Below, in pieces: positions 12,601-24,596 of a stretch of DNA of 64,000 bases. The position numbers and the translations under genes were made by a program. Each line of letters opens with the position of its first letter. Position 1 is the stretch's first letter. The notes beneath the pieces are model-generated. The model had not been told where the DNA came from. It was given only the letters and a program-made list of their open reading frames with translations, and did not search any database. This DNA comes from Hormiphora californensis (lineage: Eukaryota > Ctenophora > Tentaculata > Cydippida > Pleurobrachiidae), in contig CM035352.1 in the NCBI GenBank assembly GCA_020137815.1, positions 5,294,159 through 5,358,158 of the forward strand, written 5' to 3'.

Positions 12601-15071
12601 AGGATCTAGTGATTATTCCGAAAGAAAGTTCTAGCACTAAGCTGTCTCACCCAGTCGGATTCACAGATGAACAACCCAAACCAAGCTATTTTAATAGTTC
12701 TCTCTTGCATGTGCGAAGATAGGGAGAGACGTGGAATGAACCACTCATTCTTGATTCTCTTCTCCCTAGCTAAACATATAACGGGGCTGTCTGGCGCCGC
12801 CGACCCCATCTGAGAATCAAATTGGGCGCCGCCAGGGAGGGAGGGGTTATTTTGTAACCAATAAGTCAAGTTTCGGTTGTCAGATATTGTATCAACCTGA
12901 CAAGATCTCTCTCCCTCTGGCCTCTGCCTTGTCAAAATCATTGTTATAACCCACCCACGATGTACTGATTCAGCGAAGGGAGATGTCAGTACTGCACTGT
13001 TTTAATAACATCGGACCCATTAGACAGACTGAACAATTCAAAGGACGAATCAGCGCTACTCGATAGCTAATTGTAGAAGATTGCGTGCTTGTCACACATC
13101 AATATCGCGATATAATCACACTGCACGTACTTGTATGCCACGTTTTCAACACGTATTTGTGTCTCCGTGATTCCAGTCGTTCTGACCCGTGACCGTAGCA
13201 CATCGTTACTGTTTGGAACGTAGTCTCGGCTCATTATTCTCTCCATATTTTCAAAGAAACTGAGGAGGGAACAGATGTGGTGTTAGTAAGGAAACAAAGA
13301 GTTTTTAGTAGGAGTGGAAGTAGTTAGCAACTGAAGAAACTTAGTAATGATTTGACTTGGTTAATGGTTTCTCTGTTCTCAGATCATTTATTCCTGGTAA
13401 TATATTCCGTCCTACCCAATGCACTCTAACTCCCTCCCTCTAACTCCCTCCCTCTATTTTCTAACTAATTCCTAGGAACCGGCGATACTTGAAAGTTTTT
13501 CTCAATTCGATCTTGATCTTCTTTTGAATGATCAAAATTTTTCGATTCGATCATTCAGCTCAAAATACTAATCGATTCGATTCGATTCGATTAGATATTA
13601 TCGCCCGTTCCTACTTCTTCCCTCTCACCACTCCCCCCCCCCCCCCCTCTAATTTCTAACTACTTCCCTTCACCTGTACCATTTAATTTACCACATACCT
13701 ACTTATTCAGTACTTACTAGGCAGCGGAATCGTTTAGCTGGTACTCGAAACTCTTATCAAAGCTCCTCCTAACTCCCGCATCTTTCCACAGCTCCCGAAT
13801 ACCGTGTACCACCTCGGGAAACATGGTGGTCGTTCCCGGGATAAAGGGCTCATGGGATGAGAGTACAACTTCTGCGTGTGACTGAATGGTAGGAGGAGGG
13901 GGTTAGGGATGTAGCAGTTAGCTTTGAAATGAGAGAGGGCAGCTGATCACGATTGCTAACACACCATTGTTATTGAAATGAAAGACGGAGTGTTGAGTGA
14001 GGTAATGGAATGGTGACTGACAGAAGAAGAAGATCAAAATACCAGGAACCGACCGGGCGACTGATAACCAGTCACATGACCTAAATAACGTGTTCTGATT
14101 GGTTGTTTACTTGTTTCGGTCGGTTCCTGCAAAATACCTTGTTCCTGCTGACATCAAGCATGATTCTTAGCTGACCCATGCCATTTAGGACAACTTTCAT
14201 TGATGATATCAGATTGTCACACACCGTCAACTGCAGAAAGTCCAGCGTTATATAACCTTATTTTGAGGAGGATTTGTATTCTCCTCCGCTCAATCTCTAT
14301 TTCTCTCCCTACCTGTCAGGCCAATCATCTGACCATGACAGTAGAAATGAGAATAGAGTCTGACAGCTCCTTACTACTTTGCCAGTGTACATTGTTTTAC
14401 CCACTACCCCTCGGTGTTCTCGCTCCCGGTTCTAAGTGGGTGGCTGACAAAGCATCCCTCTAGACAGTACTCAGTAGACCTCGTCAGATTTCAACATACA
14501 GTATGCAATAGGCCCTTTACCCTTACTAGCTACAAAAATGTAACAACTTTTTCTCTCTTTATTAAAAGTAACGATCTAACCTTACTAGCTACAAAAATGT
14601 AACAACTTTTTCTCTCTTTATTAAAAGTAACGATCTAACCTTACTAGCTACAAAAATGTAACAACTTTTTCTCTCTTTATTAAAAGTAACGATCTAACCT
14701 TACTAGCTACAAAAATGTAACAACTTTTCTCTCTTTATTAAAAGTAACGATCTCACCTTACTAGCTACAAAAATGTAACAACTGTTTCTCTCTTTATTAA
14801 AAGTAACGATCTCACCTTATAACTGAGGAGTTCCTTTTCAGAAAACCCGTTACTGTGAATAATCTTCATTTGCTTTACCAACGTACTTTTCCCGCTCTCA
14901 CCAGCCCCTGAAAAGAGATATTTAGATGACTACCAGCAATCTGCAAAGACCCCTGAAGATGGAGAATATGGTAAATGATAGAGCGGGAGGGAAGAGGAGA
15001 GAGACGGGGAGAACAGGGGTGAATACACACATTTCGGCCTCTTTCTCTTTTTCTCTCTCTCTCTTTTCCAC

Positions 15072-15120
<49 letters not shown>

Positions 15121-17035
15121 CCACCCTTCTCTCTCCCTCTATCCATACCTAATATCTCTTTCTCTATCCTCCCTTCCTTCAATATCTCTCCTTCTCTCTC
15201 TCATGATTACTGATTGGACGAGAAAGAGACATGACAGAATGGGGGTTGAGTACACACTCTTGCTGATTGGATAGGAGTGAGAGAGTACACACGGGGGCGT
15301 GTTCAGTATCACTAATTGGGTGTCACGTTATTGGTTGCTAAATGGGGTGAGACATTTCCTTACATAGCTGGTAACCATGCATAGACACACGGTAGGGTAA
15401 ACCGGGGCAAAATGGTTAACTTTTTACTTAATCGGTTCTCACTCCCATTTAAAAAAAGATACAATGAAAAAAATTATATAGGATTAAAGTTCATTATTTT
15501 ATCTTTCAAATAAGATAAATTTCAACTCTAGGGACCATCATTTACTTAACTAAATAACTAATTTAAAAATTTTGGTCGGAAAAATGGTCCGGGGCAATTC
15601 GGACAACACCAATAGGAATGCTTTATTTCGTCACGTGGGAGTCACGTGAACGTCCTCACAACACCAGAAGAAGATTCCCGCCTGGTGTTGTTAGAGGTGG
15701 GGGCAATTCGAACAATGTAATCTACACGCAATCTACACGCTGGTCGTTCTTGTTCGAATTGCCCCGGTATCACGCGTGATCACGTGGTACAAAGAACTGC
15801 ACATCATTGGCCCGGGTGTTAACCAAATTGCCCCGGTTCGAATTGCCCCGGTTGTTCGAATTGCCCCGGTAATCTTAATTTACCAGAATTTGGAATGAAA
15901 ACATGCAAATATTTAAATAATTTTTATACCATCTGAAAGCTGATATTATTAGCTTTCAGCTGGTTTTTTCAAATCGGAAATTGACCAACTTAAACCGGAT
16001 CTAGAGCCTATTTAGTGGTAACGGGCAGGCTCGAACGAGCAGTTTTCTTCTGGAGATAGGATGACGTCATTATGATAGCTTAACTAGGTGAGAGACGGGC
16101 AGTACATTGTTCGAATTGCCCCGGTTGTTCGAATTGCCCCGGTTTACCCTAACAATGGAAACACGTTGGTAACGAAATTACCCCTCGTAGTAACTAAGGC
16201 ATTGCGGTAGTAAGGCACGTTTTAGCGTGCCCGCAAGTTAGGGGTAATTTCGTAACCATGGTCACGGTAACACGGTAACGATGGCTACTACGCAACGGTT
16301 ACTGTTAAACCAGTAATCCATCTACTACTACTGCGGTAATACCTACTAAAAATACTGAACGTCGAGACACCCGGGTTCTAAGAGCATTAATCCTCTTTTG
16401 GGGCATATTGCAGTTATATGTACTAGAATTTAGGAAAATTGAAGGAATCTAACACAGTTGCTCTTCAGAAAAAGTACAGCCTCATTGTTGTGCAATTTGC
16501 CCATCTTTTTACCTTTTGAAGCAGCACGCCTGAACGACTAATGTAATCATGATAATGTTTCACCAAAACCTAGTGTGTTAGTACAGATCCTAAACAGTTT
16601 AGGATCTGTACTAACCCAGCAATACCTTGTTGTGTAAGGGGTGAGAGAGGGCCCTCTCAACAAGTAATACCGGCATTTGTTGTTGAGTTCCCCCTTACTC
16701 AACAAGGTTGGGGACAATCAAATCAAAAAGATTAACTCGGATGCCAGACGAATGCATGGCCGTTATATACGCACTGTAGAGCCAAGAGAGTCACATGTTG
16801 ATCATGCTGGGGATACAACCTGGACAAAATTCAAAGAAATTTCTCGAGCTTTCAGTCCTTCGAACGAACACCGAATTACATACACAGGTTATAACATACC
16901 GAGAAGTTATAACATACCGAGAAGTAGCAGCTTGATGGTGTTCTCGTATTGCTTAGCATCCTGTAGTATCTTCTTGTCAATCAGCTCACTTCGTTGTTTC
17001 GCGGATTTATCCTCCACACTGAGAAAACACCCCAT
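9677..17035 (-). CDS. Heterotrimeric G-protein alpha subunit
   Basis: Ten exons, in transcript order: 17035-16918, 14907-14816, 14230-14138, 13881-13718, 13259-13131, 12242-12194, 11580-11500, 11045-10974, 10559-10472, 9867-9677. All are GT-AG and phase-consistent, giving 358 residues, the usual family length. MGC at the start offers Gly2 for myristoylation and Cys3 for palmitoylation. Nucleotide-binding motifs are complete: P-loop GAGESGKST, switch I RVRTTGI with the catalytic Arg, switch [14 protein letters not shown] with the catalytic Gln, NKVD, and TTATD. The helical domain includes [20 protein letters not shown]-alpha subunits bind G-beta/gamma and GPCRs at the membrane and signal when GTP-bound. 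The C-terminus, ENLERTSLL, has no Cys at -4, so it should resist pertussis toxin, and it fits none of the Gi, Gq, Gs or G12 tails. It is probably a lineage-specific class. Class assignment needs a tree. Confidence 0.95.
11888..11906. repeat. Short (CT)n tract
   Basis: Microsatellite in a G-alpha intron. Confidence 0.7.
12364..12427. repeat. Hairpin around GCGAAAAGGGTGTTAGTTAGA
   Basis: TTTTGCGAAAAGGGTGTTAGT pairs with ACTACACCCTTTTCGCAAAA across a short loop. It lies in a G-alpha intron. Confidence 0.7.
14043..14129. mobile_element. CAGGAACCGACCG MITE, copy 1
   Basis: Inverted termini CAGGAACCGACCG/CGGTCGGTTCCTG enclose a conserved core with GTCACATGACCTAAATAACG and ATTGGTTGTTTAC. Three further copies are at 36475, 41379 and 52925. 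This one ends two bases from the donor hexamer of G-alpha exon 3. Confidence 0.85.
14519..14818. repeat. 60-bp tandem repeat, five copies, containing a splice donor
   Basis: The unit ACCTTACTAGCTACAAAAAT...AAAAGTAACGATCT is repeated five times. Read on the minus strand, the array starts at the genuine donor of G-alpha exon 2 (TTATAAG|GTGAGATCG). The two unit borders nearest the exon copy the donor (GTAAG|GTGAGATCG); the farther ones are changed to GTTAGATCG. Confidence 0.9.
15040..15125. repeat. (CT)n tract
   Basis: CT/TTTC microsatellite in G-alpha intron 1; it creates spurious open frames on both strands. Confidence 0.95.
15395..16149. mobile_element. MITE, GGGTAAACCGGGGCAA family
   Basis: Terminal inverted repeats GGGTAAACCGGGGCAA/...GCCCCGGTTTACCC with TA target duplications at both edges. 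Further GTTCGAATTGCCCCGG repeats lie near the right end and at 15820-15870. About 755 bp, no transposase frame, in G-alpha intron 1. TA targeting suggests a Tc1/mariner-type driver. Confidence 0.85.
16171..16263. repeat. Small inverted-repeat element
   Basis: TTGGTAACGAAATTACCCCT at the left pairs with AGGGGTAATTTCGTAACCA at the right; the middle holds another small hairpin (GGCACGTTTTAGCGTGCC). Confidence 0.75.
16577..16615. repeat. Perfect 39-nt palindrome
   Basis: GTTAGTACAGATCCTAAAC is followed by its exact complement after a single central base. It lies in G-alpha intron 1. Confidence 0.85.
16887..16925. repeat. Two-copy duplication of a splice donor (G-alpha exon 1)
   Basis: On the minus strand ACTTCTCG|GTATGTTATA occurs twice in tandem. 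The exon-proximal copy is used as donor because only it keeps the frame into exon 2. Confidence 0.8.
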
Positions 17036-18408
17036 CGTCACTCTCTCTCTCCACAGGGAGTTTAATATGGCGGTCTTGTGATCAGCTAATTGGAAAGGTG
17101 AAACGTTTGTGTAACGAATAGAGGTTTCTGAAATGGAAGTATTGAGATTAAATTACAAGCAAAGAGAAATAAAGAGAGAGAAACAACTGTAGCACTTGTG
17201 CAGCGTGCGTGTGAAGATTGGGGTACTCCCTCCATCTCTCTGATTCGTTCCCAAGCTTGCATAAAATATATGGAGCGTACGCGTAATCAGTACAAAATGT
17301 TGTAATAAAGTAAATTGATCCAAGACGAAATTAGGAGAAGCATTGTAGGCACTAGGCCTTGAGTGCACTAAATTACACCAATTTATAGGCAATACAATAA
17401 AATGGTTGTATTGTTCATACTATTACTAGGGGCGGTGCAACAGCACAATAAAATGGTAGCCATTAATGCGTCATTTGCCCATATATACGCATCTCTCTGG
17501 CTCAATATTTCTAGCAGCTAGCTCTCTGTCCTGTTTGCTCTTCAACGTCCCGTACAGACACCACTCTACACTGTAGTTATTATCTTTCTCCCCTCCCTCC
17601 CTCTTTTCTCTCTTTCCCTCTCTTTCTCTCTTCTCTCCCTCTCTTTCCCTCTCTTTCTCTCTTCTCTCCCTCTCTTTTCTCAGTCTCTCCCTCTCTTTCT
17701 CTCTCCCTCTTAACTCTTTCTTACTTAAAAGAAACCACAACCTTTTATTTATTTATTGAACGCAAACTATAATAAAAATCCGACGCCCTGCTGCTGTGTA
17801 TGCCACATGTGGAGTGGTCTCGCGTATAACAAACAACAAAGGGACGGATTTAATGCCCTCTCCTACAAGGAGAGGACATTAATTCACAAAAACATGAAGG
17901 CACACGCTCTGTCTCGTTCTCCAGAAAATAATGAAACTAAAAATATGGTTCGAGCACTTCAGAAGAACTATATTTGTAGATCATTCATTAGCGCACTAAA
18001 ACATAGAGATAGGGTCTTATCAAAGCAGAGACTAACATGACAAAAGATAATGCCCCTTTAATGTATATATTGGGGATCCCATCGTGCACGTGTGAGAGAT
18101 TTGAGGACCTTGATCCGGATATCTTTACCAGTAATCTCTGACAGTAACCGAATTGACACTAATCATTTTCGTTTTGACCATATTTAGGGTACTTTTTCAA
18201 AATATTCATTTTTCGAAAAGTAACCAATACCATTGAAATAACTATCTACAGCATACCGCAGCAATGAGCCACCTAAATCGTGACATAATTCTTATTCTTA
18301 TCAGACCCTCATCCAAGTCGTCTAACAGGTGTCACTTACATCTTTCTTATATCATGTAAGAAAGATAGCGGCTTTATGTGATAAACATCATTCATATCGG
18401 CTATAAAG

Positions 18409-18437
18409 TAAGGTTAGGGTTAGGGTTGGGGTTAGGC
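18409..18437. repeat. Short interstitial TTAGGG-like stretch
   Basis: About four units (TTAGGG TTAGGG TTGGGG TTAGG). This is the metazoan telomere unit, but far too short for telomere function. Confidence 0.7.
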
Positions 18438-18859
18438 CTTGACATTTCCTACCAGATAAACTTTGAATTAGGACTTTCTTAAGCCGCACGCTGAAGATTT
18501 AGTTCTCCAGCTCATAATTTTTTCCCTGCCCGGGTGGATGCCTACGGCATCCACCCGGATGCCTTTTTACTTTGTAAAAAGGCATAACAGGGTTAGAATT
18601 CGAAAACGATCGGTAGAGGGACCATTTTGGTCACACTTTCGTTGCGAGGGGCAACCCGGTACCACCCGGTGTACTCAGCGTAGCAACTGAGCCGTGTGCA
18701 CAACAACAAGGTGCTCCTTTATCAAACACCTCATTGGCACAGTTTGATGGACGTGTGTGCGCGCGCCACTCAACAAAACATGAATAGCGCTGCCGCGTGT
18801 TTCGCGTGTTACATACACATTATCATCTTGCGAGTCGAGTGTGAGAGGTTAGATAAGTA

Positions 18860-19031
18860 CAGTCGGACCCCGATTTACCGGGATGCTCGGGGGAAAGGGT
18901 TTTGCCCGGTAAATCGGGGTGCCCGGTATATCGGAGTCAAATACCGTTACTTTCCTATATCGGGGGAAGTTTTTCCTCCCGGTAAATCGGGATTCCGGTA
19001 AATCGGGGCCCGGTAAATCGGGGTCCGACTG
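18860..19031. mobile_element. MITE, CAGTCGGACCCCGATTTA family (short form)
   Basis: Same termini as 4103-4931 (CAGTCGGACCCCGATTTACC and complement) and the same TA flanks, but only 172 bp. The GGTAAATCGGGG motif repeats inside. Confidence 0.85.
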
Positions 19032-19193
19032 TAGTTAAGTTGGAATGTCAAAAGCTGGTTAGCAAGTGTTATGTGAGTAAACTAAGCTATGTGAGAAGTA
19101 TACTGACAGTTAGATCGTATGCATCTCACATTACATTATGACCAAGCCTTGACCCTGTTAACAGTGACACGTGAAACGGGAGGGCAGGGAAAC

Positions 19194-19252
19194 ACAGCAT
19201 TATGAATACATATCAGCATTATGAATACGTATCAGCATTATGAATACGTATC
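19194..19252. repeat. Three copies of CAGCATTATGAATACGTAT
   Basis: 19-bp tandem repeat; the first copy carries one substitution. Confidence 0.85.
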
Positions 19253-20746
19253 AAATCAATCGTGCAATACATGAACTATGAACTTCTGTTTGAGGGTGTG
19301 TGTGTGTGGGTCTTGACCGTACATATGCCCACCCCCATCGGGGGCCGGTTACGTGCATGCTCGCAAATCCCCGGGTTTCGCGTTGTGTGTACGATGCTTG
19401 CTCGGTGATCATATGTACGATCTATATTTTTTTTGGTCTCTTCTTATTTGGACACAGATGGCTACAGTCGCATATTTCGGCTACATTTTCTGTTTTTTGT
19501 TTCTAATTCTAATTCTACATAATGCAATTATTCTTGTTTGCCCAAAATTTCCATTTTTTGACCAAAATCACCATTTTCTCTCTTCTCTCGCCATTGAAAG
19601 CGCTGCCTTAACCCATGGTCATAAGCATTTGCCAAATCTCGCCACGAAAGGTGTGCTGTGTGTCCTGGACAGAAACGCTGGACACACGGTAGCTTCGCCA
19701 CTGGCTCTGACATCTAGGCCGTGTTAAAAAGGGCCACTTGTATGTTTGTGGTAAATGGTCGTACATGTGCATGTTTATGAAAAACTTGCATTTTCTGACT
19801 TCTGAAAAAAAAAGAACTTGTACATGACCAACTTCTGACTCGAATAGATTTATCAGTTCAGTTTTCTGTATCCTTTTGTTTTTGTGGTTTTGTAAAATCG
19901 TATGAGATTGAGTTTGTAATTTATTACCAAACGTCTTCATGCTAATAAACAAAAATATAATTGCCTTGTTCGGTTTGAACAAAACAAAAACATAAATATA
20001 ATTTAGGTTGTCCAGGAAATAATATCGCCTTACAATTATTTGTAAAAATACATTAGTTAGCGACTTTTAATTAGTTCTATCTTGTTCAGTAGACAATTGC
20101 CAGTCGGGGAAACACATTTAGAACTTCAAATCATATTTTCATTGCCCATATTTGGGTAATTATCTGTCACCGGAAGTCGCTCTGCCGCTGAACGGGAGTT
20201 TTGAAAATTTTAAAACGTCGCTGGAAGGAAGCCATTTGAGTTTCCACAACTCTAAATGGCGTCAATTGATAGTCCATCGTCCAAAGATATAGTACCTTTG
20301 CGATTTTAGTCTCGACGCGTTGTATGGAAACGTCAAACTTAGTAAATCTACCACAAGAAAGTGAAAAAACGCAAAATTTAGCTCCGATTTTGGACCCAAA
20401 AATCGGGACTTTCGAAAAACCGCATTTTTTCACCTCACACGGCGTGCCTGGTGAAACTTTAACACGACCTAGCATGCTGTGGGAAACCACCACTTGTACG
20501 TGGTAGCTGAGGGTCTACAGAATGGCGCTACGGTGCGGGAAAAATCTGTCCAAAGCCCAAAAGTCAACATTACTACAGCTAAAAGCTCGGTTGGGAATAT
20601 GAATTGCCGTCAAAAAATTTTTTAGTCGCCAATCCCATGAAGCCTGAAGCATCCCGGAAGAGAAAATTTCTGATTTTGACCAAAATGTTTTAGAGCTCCA
20701 TAACTCCGAGACAAATAGGATCTGTGACTTCATTCACCACTCAAAC

Positions 20747-20827
20747 GATAGATATTTGTCCAATAAATAGTCAGGGCATATGATGCGGCATCATATGCCC
20801 TGACTATTTATTGGACAAATATCTATC
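20747..20827. repeat. Perfect 81-nt palindrome
   Basis: GATAGATATTTGTCCAATAA runs on to a GATGCGGCATC centre and is followed by its complement. Its CATCATATGCCCTGACTA half recurs at the far end of the 20770-21945 foldback, so it forms the terminus of that element. Confidence 0.9.
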
Positions 20828-21945
20828 ATTGATGCCAAAATAAATTAAAAATGGGCATAATCGTTATCAAGCTAATTTCACTTCTAGTAGGCTCTATTAG
20901 GTCCCTAGAAACACCAAAAAAATTGGCCGCGGTTTTATCAATGAAGAAGTTGGGTTTTTGGGCCACGCCCTTTTACCTTGCCATGCTACGCAGTCTGTCT
21001 ATCGGCACTTACGCTCGCCCTTCGGGCTCGCGTAAGCTCACACCGGGCCTTCGGCCCGGTGTGAGAGCTGACAGACAAGGAACATGTCAACTTTTACCTA
21101 TGTTTTTAGCCTTCTGACGAAACCCAAAACGGGGCTTAGGAAAGGAGTAGAGACAAATCTAAGGACACTAAAATGTGTAGCGTCCTCGCATTAGTGGGGG
21201 TAGGTGCGGAAATTAAGTCTTTATCTAATCTGGTTAATTAGATAATTGGATAATTAGATATGCGCATAACCGTATTTTGGCTAAATGGCTATAGCCACTT
21301 AGGAATGGGTTAGAGACTTTTCACTGGTGCCATTTTGTAGGCAATAGCCAAGTTATGGGGGGTCGACGTCGAACTTTTAAGCTCTATCTCCAACCGTTTG
21401 ACCGCTATTTGACATTAAAGATGCTCAAAATGAGCAAAAAATGGTAAAAAGCCCGATTTTGAGCATCTTTAAAGCCAAATAGCGGCCAAACGGTTGGAGA
21501 TAGAGCTTAAAAGTTCGACGTGGACCCCCCATAACTTGGCTATTGCCTACAAAATGGCACCAGTGAAAAGTCTCTAAACCATTCCTAAGTGGCTATAGCC
21601 ATATAGCCAAAATACGGTTATGCGCATATCTAATTACCCAATTATCTAATTAACCAGATGAGATAGAGACTTAATTTCCGCACCTACCCCCACTAATGCG
21701 AGGACGCTACACATTTTAGTGTCCTTAGATTTGTCTCTACTCCTTTCCTAAGCCCCGTTTTGGTTTTCGCCAGAAGGCTAAAAACATAGGTAAAAGGGCG
21801 TGGCCCAAAAACCCATCTTCTTCATTGATAAAACCGCGGCCAATTTTTTTGGTGTTTCTAGGGACCTAATAGAGCCTACTAGAAGTGAAATTAGCTTGAT
21901 AACAATTATGCCCATATTTTGTCATCATATGCCCTGACTAAAACA
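20770..21945. repeat. Long foldback element (about 1.2 kb)
   Basis: Arms about 20850-21440 and 21455-21935 are near-complementary over most of their length with a tiny centre near 21445. The left arm has an extra block (about 20980-21095) that itself forms GC-rich hairpins (CGCCCTTCGGGCTCGCG; ACACCGGGCCTTCGGCCCGG). No transposase is visible. A transcript through it would fold into a long dsRNA. Confidence 0.85.
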
Positions 21946-22148
21946 AGCTTGGTGCAGTGAAACAGATACTCACAAAAAGAATTACAGCATTGTTTTCAAC
22001 ATATTTTTCGTTCAGCAGCAATATTAAACAATCAATAAAAGAAACACAGTATACACAAATAGAATACACGAAATACACAAATAGAATACACACGAAATAC
22101 ACACGAAATACACACGAAATACACAGTATGTTCTCGCAATGTTCATTA

Positions 22149-23270
22149 TTATTGTTGGCCCGATTCAGACTGCCTTATTTTAGAGCACGGGCTGAGTGCA
22201 TGTGATCTGAAGACTGGCATCAAGATTGTGTAAATCAATGGGTTGACCATAGAGTTCAGAGAAACGCAGTAGACCTCCTGGAAATTGTTGAAGTAATCCA
22301 ACTGATCGAAATCAAGGATCTCCTCATTGACGATTGTGTCTAGAATTACATAAACGAGAGGGGGGATGTTGAATATGATGTAGACCAGTGTCACCACAAT
22401 CACTGTAAGGGTGTCCCTATTCTTTTGTGCGACACCCGTTGCTTGGCCAGTTCCATTTGGGGTGTTGTTGGACTTCACCAGGGCGTACACAGACAGGATA
22501 CAGCTCACTAGGATAGGGAACACTGGGACTATCATGGGTATCGTTACCAGGGAGACATGGACAGCTAGTTGGACAGTTGGGGAGGAGGTGTCACTGAGGA
22601 CATCTCCCACTATGTAAAGACACCGCACGTTGAAGGGATCGAAGTAGTACTGGGAGCCAACCTGAGGTAGGGAGAGATATTGCTGTGAATTAATAATTTT
22701 GCAAGTTTCAGATTTCATTTCAAATAAAGGATTGACTCAAAGCTATAATTTGAATAACAATATTCTCACCAAAAAAGGGAGGCATCCCTGTCCAAACTGT
22801 ATAACAAAGTAGGTTCCTACAGCGATGTAAACCAGCCTATCATTGATTATCTTGAAGGGCCACAGCAAGAACATGGTCCTGGTTATACTGAGGACCACCA
22901 TGAGGAACACAGTCATCCTGGCACACACGTTCCACAACACGCCATGTAGGTTACAGAATATAGAACTGTCAAACCACATGCCAGTCCGGTAGTTGAGGTT
23001 TGCCATTGCGATAGGGAACATCATCAGACAGGTCAGGAGGTCCACTACCGAGATGAGCAGGTAGAGAACCTTGATCAGATCCTTCTTACTTCTAACAAAT
23101 AATGTCAGGGCCATGCTGTTACCAATGGTTCCCAGGATCCCAATCACCATACCCAGACCTCCATTAGTCTGGTCAAGTGCCCTGATCAGATGGTAGGGCA
23201 TGTAGGGCATGTAGTTCTGCATGGGACTACTTGTTATTGCAATATCCCATGGGTTCGTTGAGTTATCCAT
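22149..23270 (-). CDS. Rhodopsin-class (class A) GPCR, ligand unknown
   Basis: Two exons, 23270-22770 and 22661-22149, join in phase 0 to 337 residues. Seven hydrophobic segments are visible. TM1 has GTIGNS (N1.50) and TM2 has SVVDLL (D2.50). TM3 begins with the conserved Cys (IFCNLHGV) and ends SITRT in place of DRY. ECL2 has the partner Cys (NVRCLY). TM6 has FNIPPLVY and lacks the usual CWxP. TM7 has NSMVNPLIY, the NPxxY motif. The short N-terminus has an N-glycosylation sequon (NST, residues 3-5). Such receptors activate G proteins at the plasma membrane; whether it couples to the neighbouring G-alpha is unknown. The shortened DRY and CWxP motifs fit an early-branching orphan group. The single intron falls after TM4. 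Confidence 0.88.
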
Positions 23271-24596
23271 TCTGTAGCTGCTAAAGGAAGGGAGAAGATT
23301 ACTCTCTCGTTACATTGCAATTCGTTTCACTTTTGCTTGTCTCGGACACCAATATGGGCTCTTCTCCTCATTAAAATGCTACTTAAATCTGCCTCAAATA
23401 CCAATAGTCCAGCACATATGATCTCTCTGCTACCAGGGAGCACTCTCCCCGGCATGGCCTAGTCCAATCATTAGTTTGTAGCAGGATTTTTGGCCAATAC
23501 TAAACAGCTCACTACAGCGAAAATCCTTGTGTTTTGGTGCACTAAGTCGCTTATCGCGTGTAACAACGCTACTTTAGCCCTAACCCTAAAAAACCGTTTG
23601 TCTTGGCATACGTTGCAGGCCCCTTATAATATAATATAAGGGGCCTGGAGGGAATACCGCGCTAGGGGGGAATACATAATCAATCATATCTCCGGTTCCA
23701 GATAAGGTACAGAAATCATTTTGGTAGCGTTGGAAAGAGGAAGATAACAGCTTTCAAATGCAACCGGTTTCAGGTCTCTATCTTATCAGGAACAGGAGAT
23801 ATGAACCAAACTCCGCAAAATCGAGTGCGGTAAAATAAAAAAATTCGAGATTTTAATTCAAATTTGAAACAAAGTGTCCCTGCAGGGACCTGTGACGTCA
23901 CTTTTTGAAAACAACCAATCTTTGAACGGCTATTGCTCAGCCTCCTCAAGTCCAATTAACTTCTCTCAAAAACAGCAAGGTAGATAATTGTCAGATCTAA
24001 CAGCTAGTGAAAGAATCAAGCAAAACGGACTTCAGGGGCCAAAGTTATAAGCACCGCCGTTTTTTCGACCGCAAAGTTATTTTCGACCCAGCCGGGCTCA
24101 GGCCAAACGCGCGCGCGGCATTCCCTCCAGTCCCCTCGTTGCGGGGGTGCGCGCATGAGGGGGCTGCAGCGCATTCCAACCGTTTGTCAGCACTCACGAA
24201 ACACCCAGATTTTAACGCTGGCCGTTGGCAAACGTTGCTGGCCCCCGATAGTTCTGCGCCACGCGCAGCGCGGGATAAGGCAGCGCTTTTCAACGCTGGC
24301 CGTAAAAAACTGAAAACAGTCAGAGAAAAAAACAAAAAATTTCATTTTGTTAAAATTAATAAAATGTTTATATTACGCGCGCGCGGCGCTAGTCTTGACG
24401 CGCCGCGCGGCACTTTAACTCATAAAGTCAATTTGCGCGTGCCAAAAATCAACTCACAAACCTTCGACTGGAAGTTTATCCCACTTTGATTCTCACTGAA
24501 CAAATTGAAATATCCGAAATTTTGGTTGGCATAAACTGTAATTAAGCATACAATAATACAATACACTCAGGCAAATAAAAAACAGTGATAAAAAGA
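23271..24596. other. Intergenic, GC-rich in part
   Basis: Upstream of the GPCR and downstream of the EP400-like gene. It contains a hairpin at 23616-23647 (CAGGCCCCTTATAATATAAT with its complement). A GCGC-rich block at 24060-24480 has an open frame with no recognisable protein. Part of that block (GGGATAAGGCAGCGCTTTT) recurs at 46040-46060. Confidence 0.55.

Larger units (their letters stand above)
17036..22148. other. Intergenic region rich in repeats
   Basis: Lies upstream of the G-alpha gene and downstream of the GPCR. It holds a CT-rich tract (17560-17715), a short TTAGGG stretch, hairpins at 18530-18590, a TA-flanked MITE, a 19-bp tandem repeat and a long foldback, each listed separately. 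A 94-codon frame at 17756-18040 (+) and frames at 20167-20733 have no recognisable homology or splice context and are not called. Confidence 0.6.

Noticed and set aside
18409-18437. Chromosome end
   Set aside because: Only about four TTAGGG-like units within ordinary sequence on both sides.
24007-24489. 160-codon plus-strand frame
   Set aside because: Lies in GCGC-rich repeat-like DNA, has no recognisable domain and no splice context; its opposite strand is equally open.
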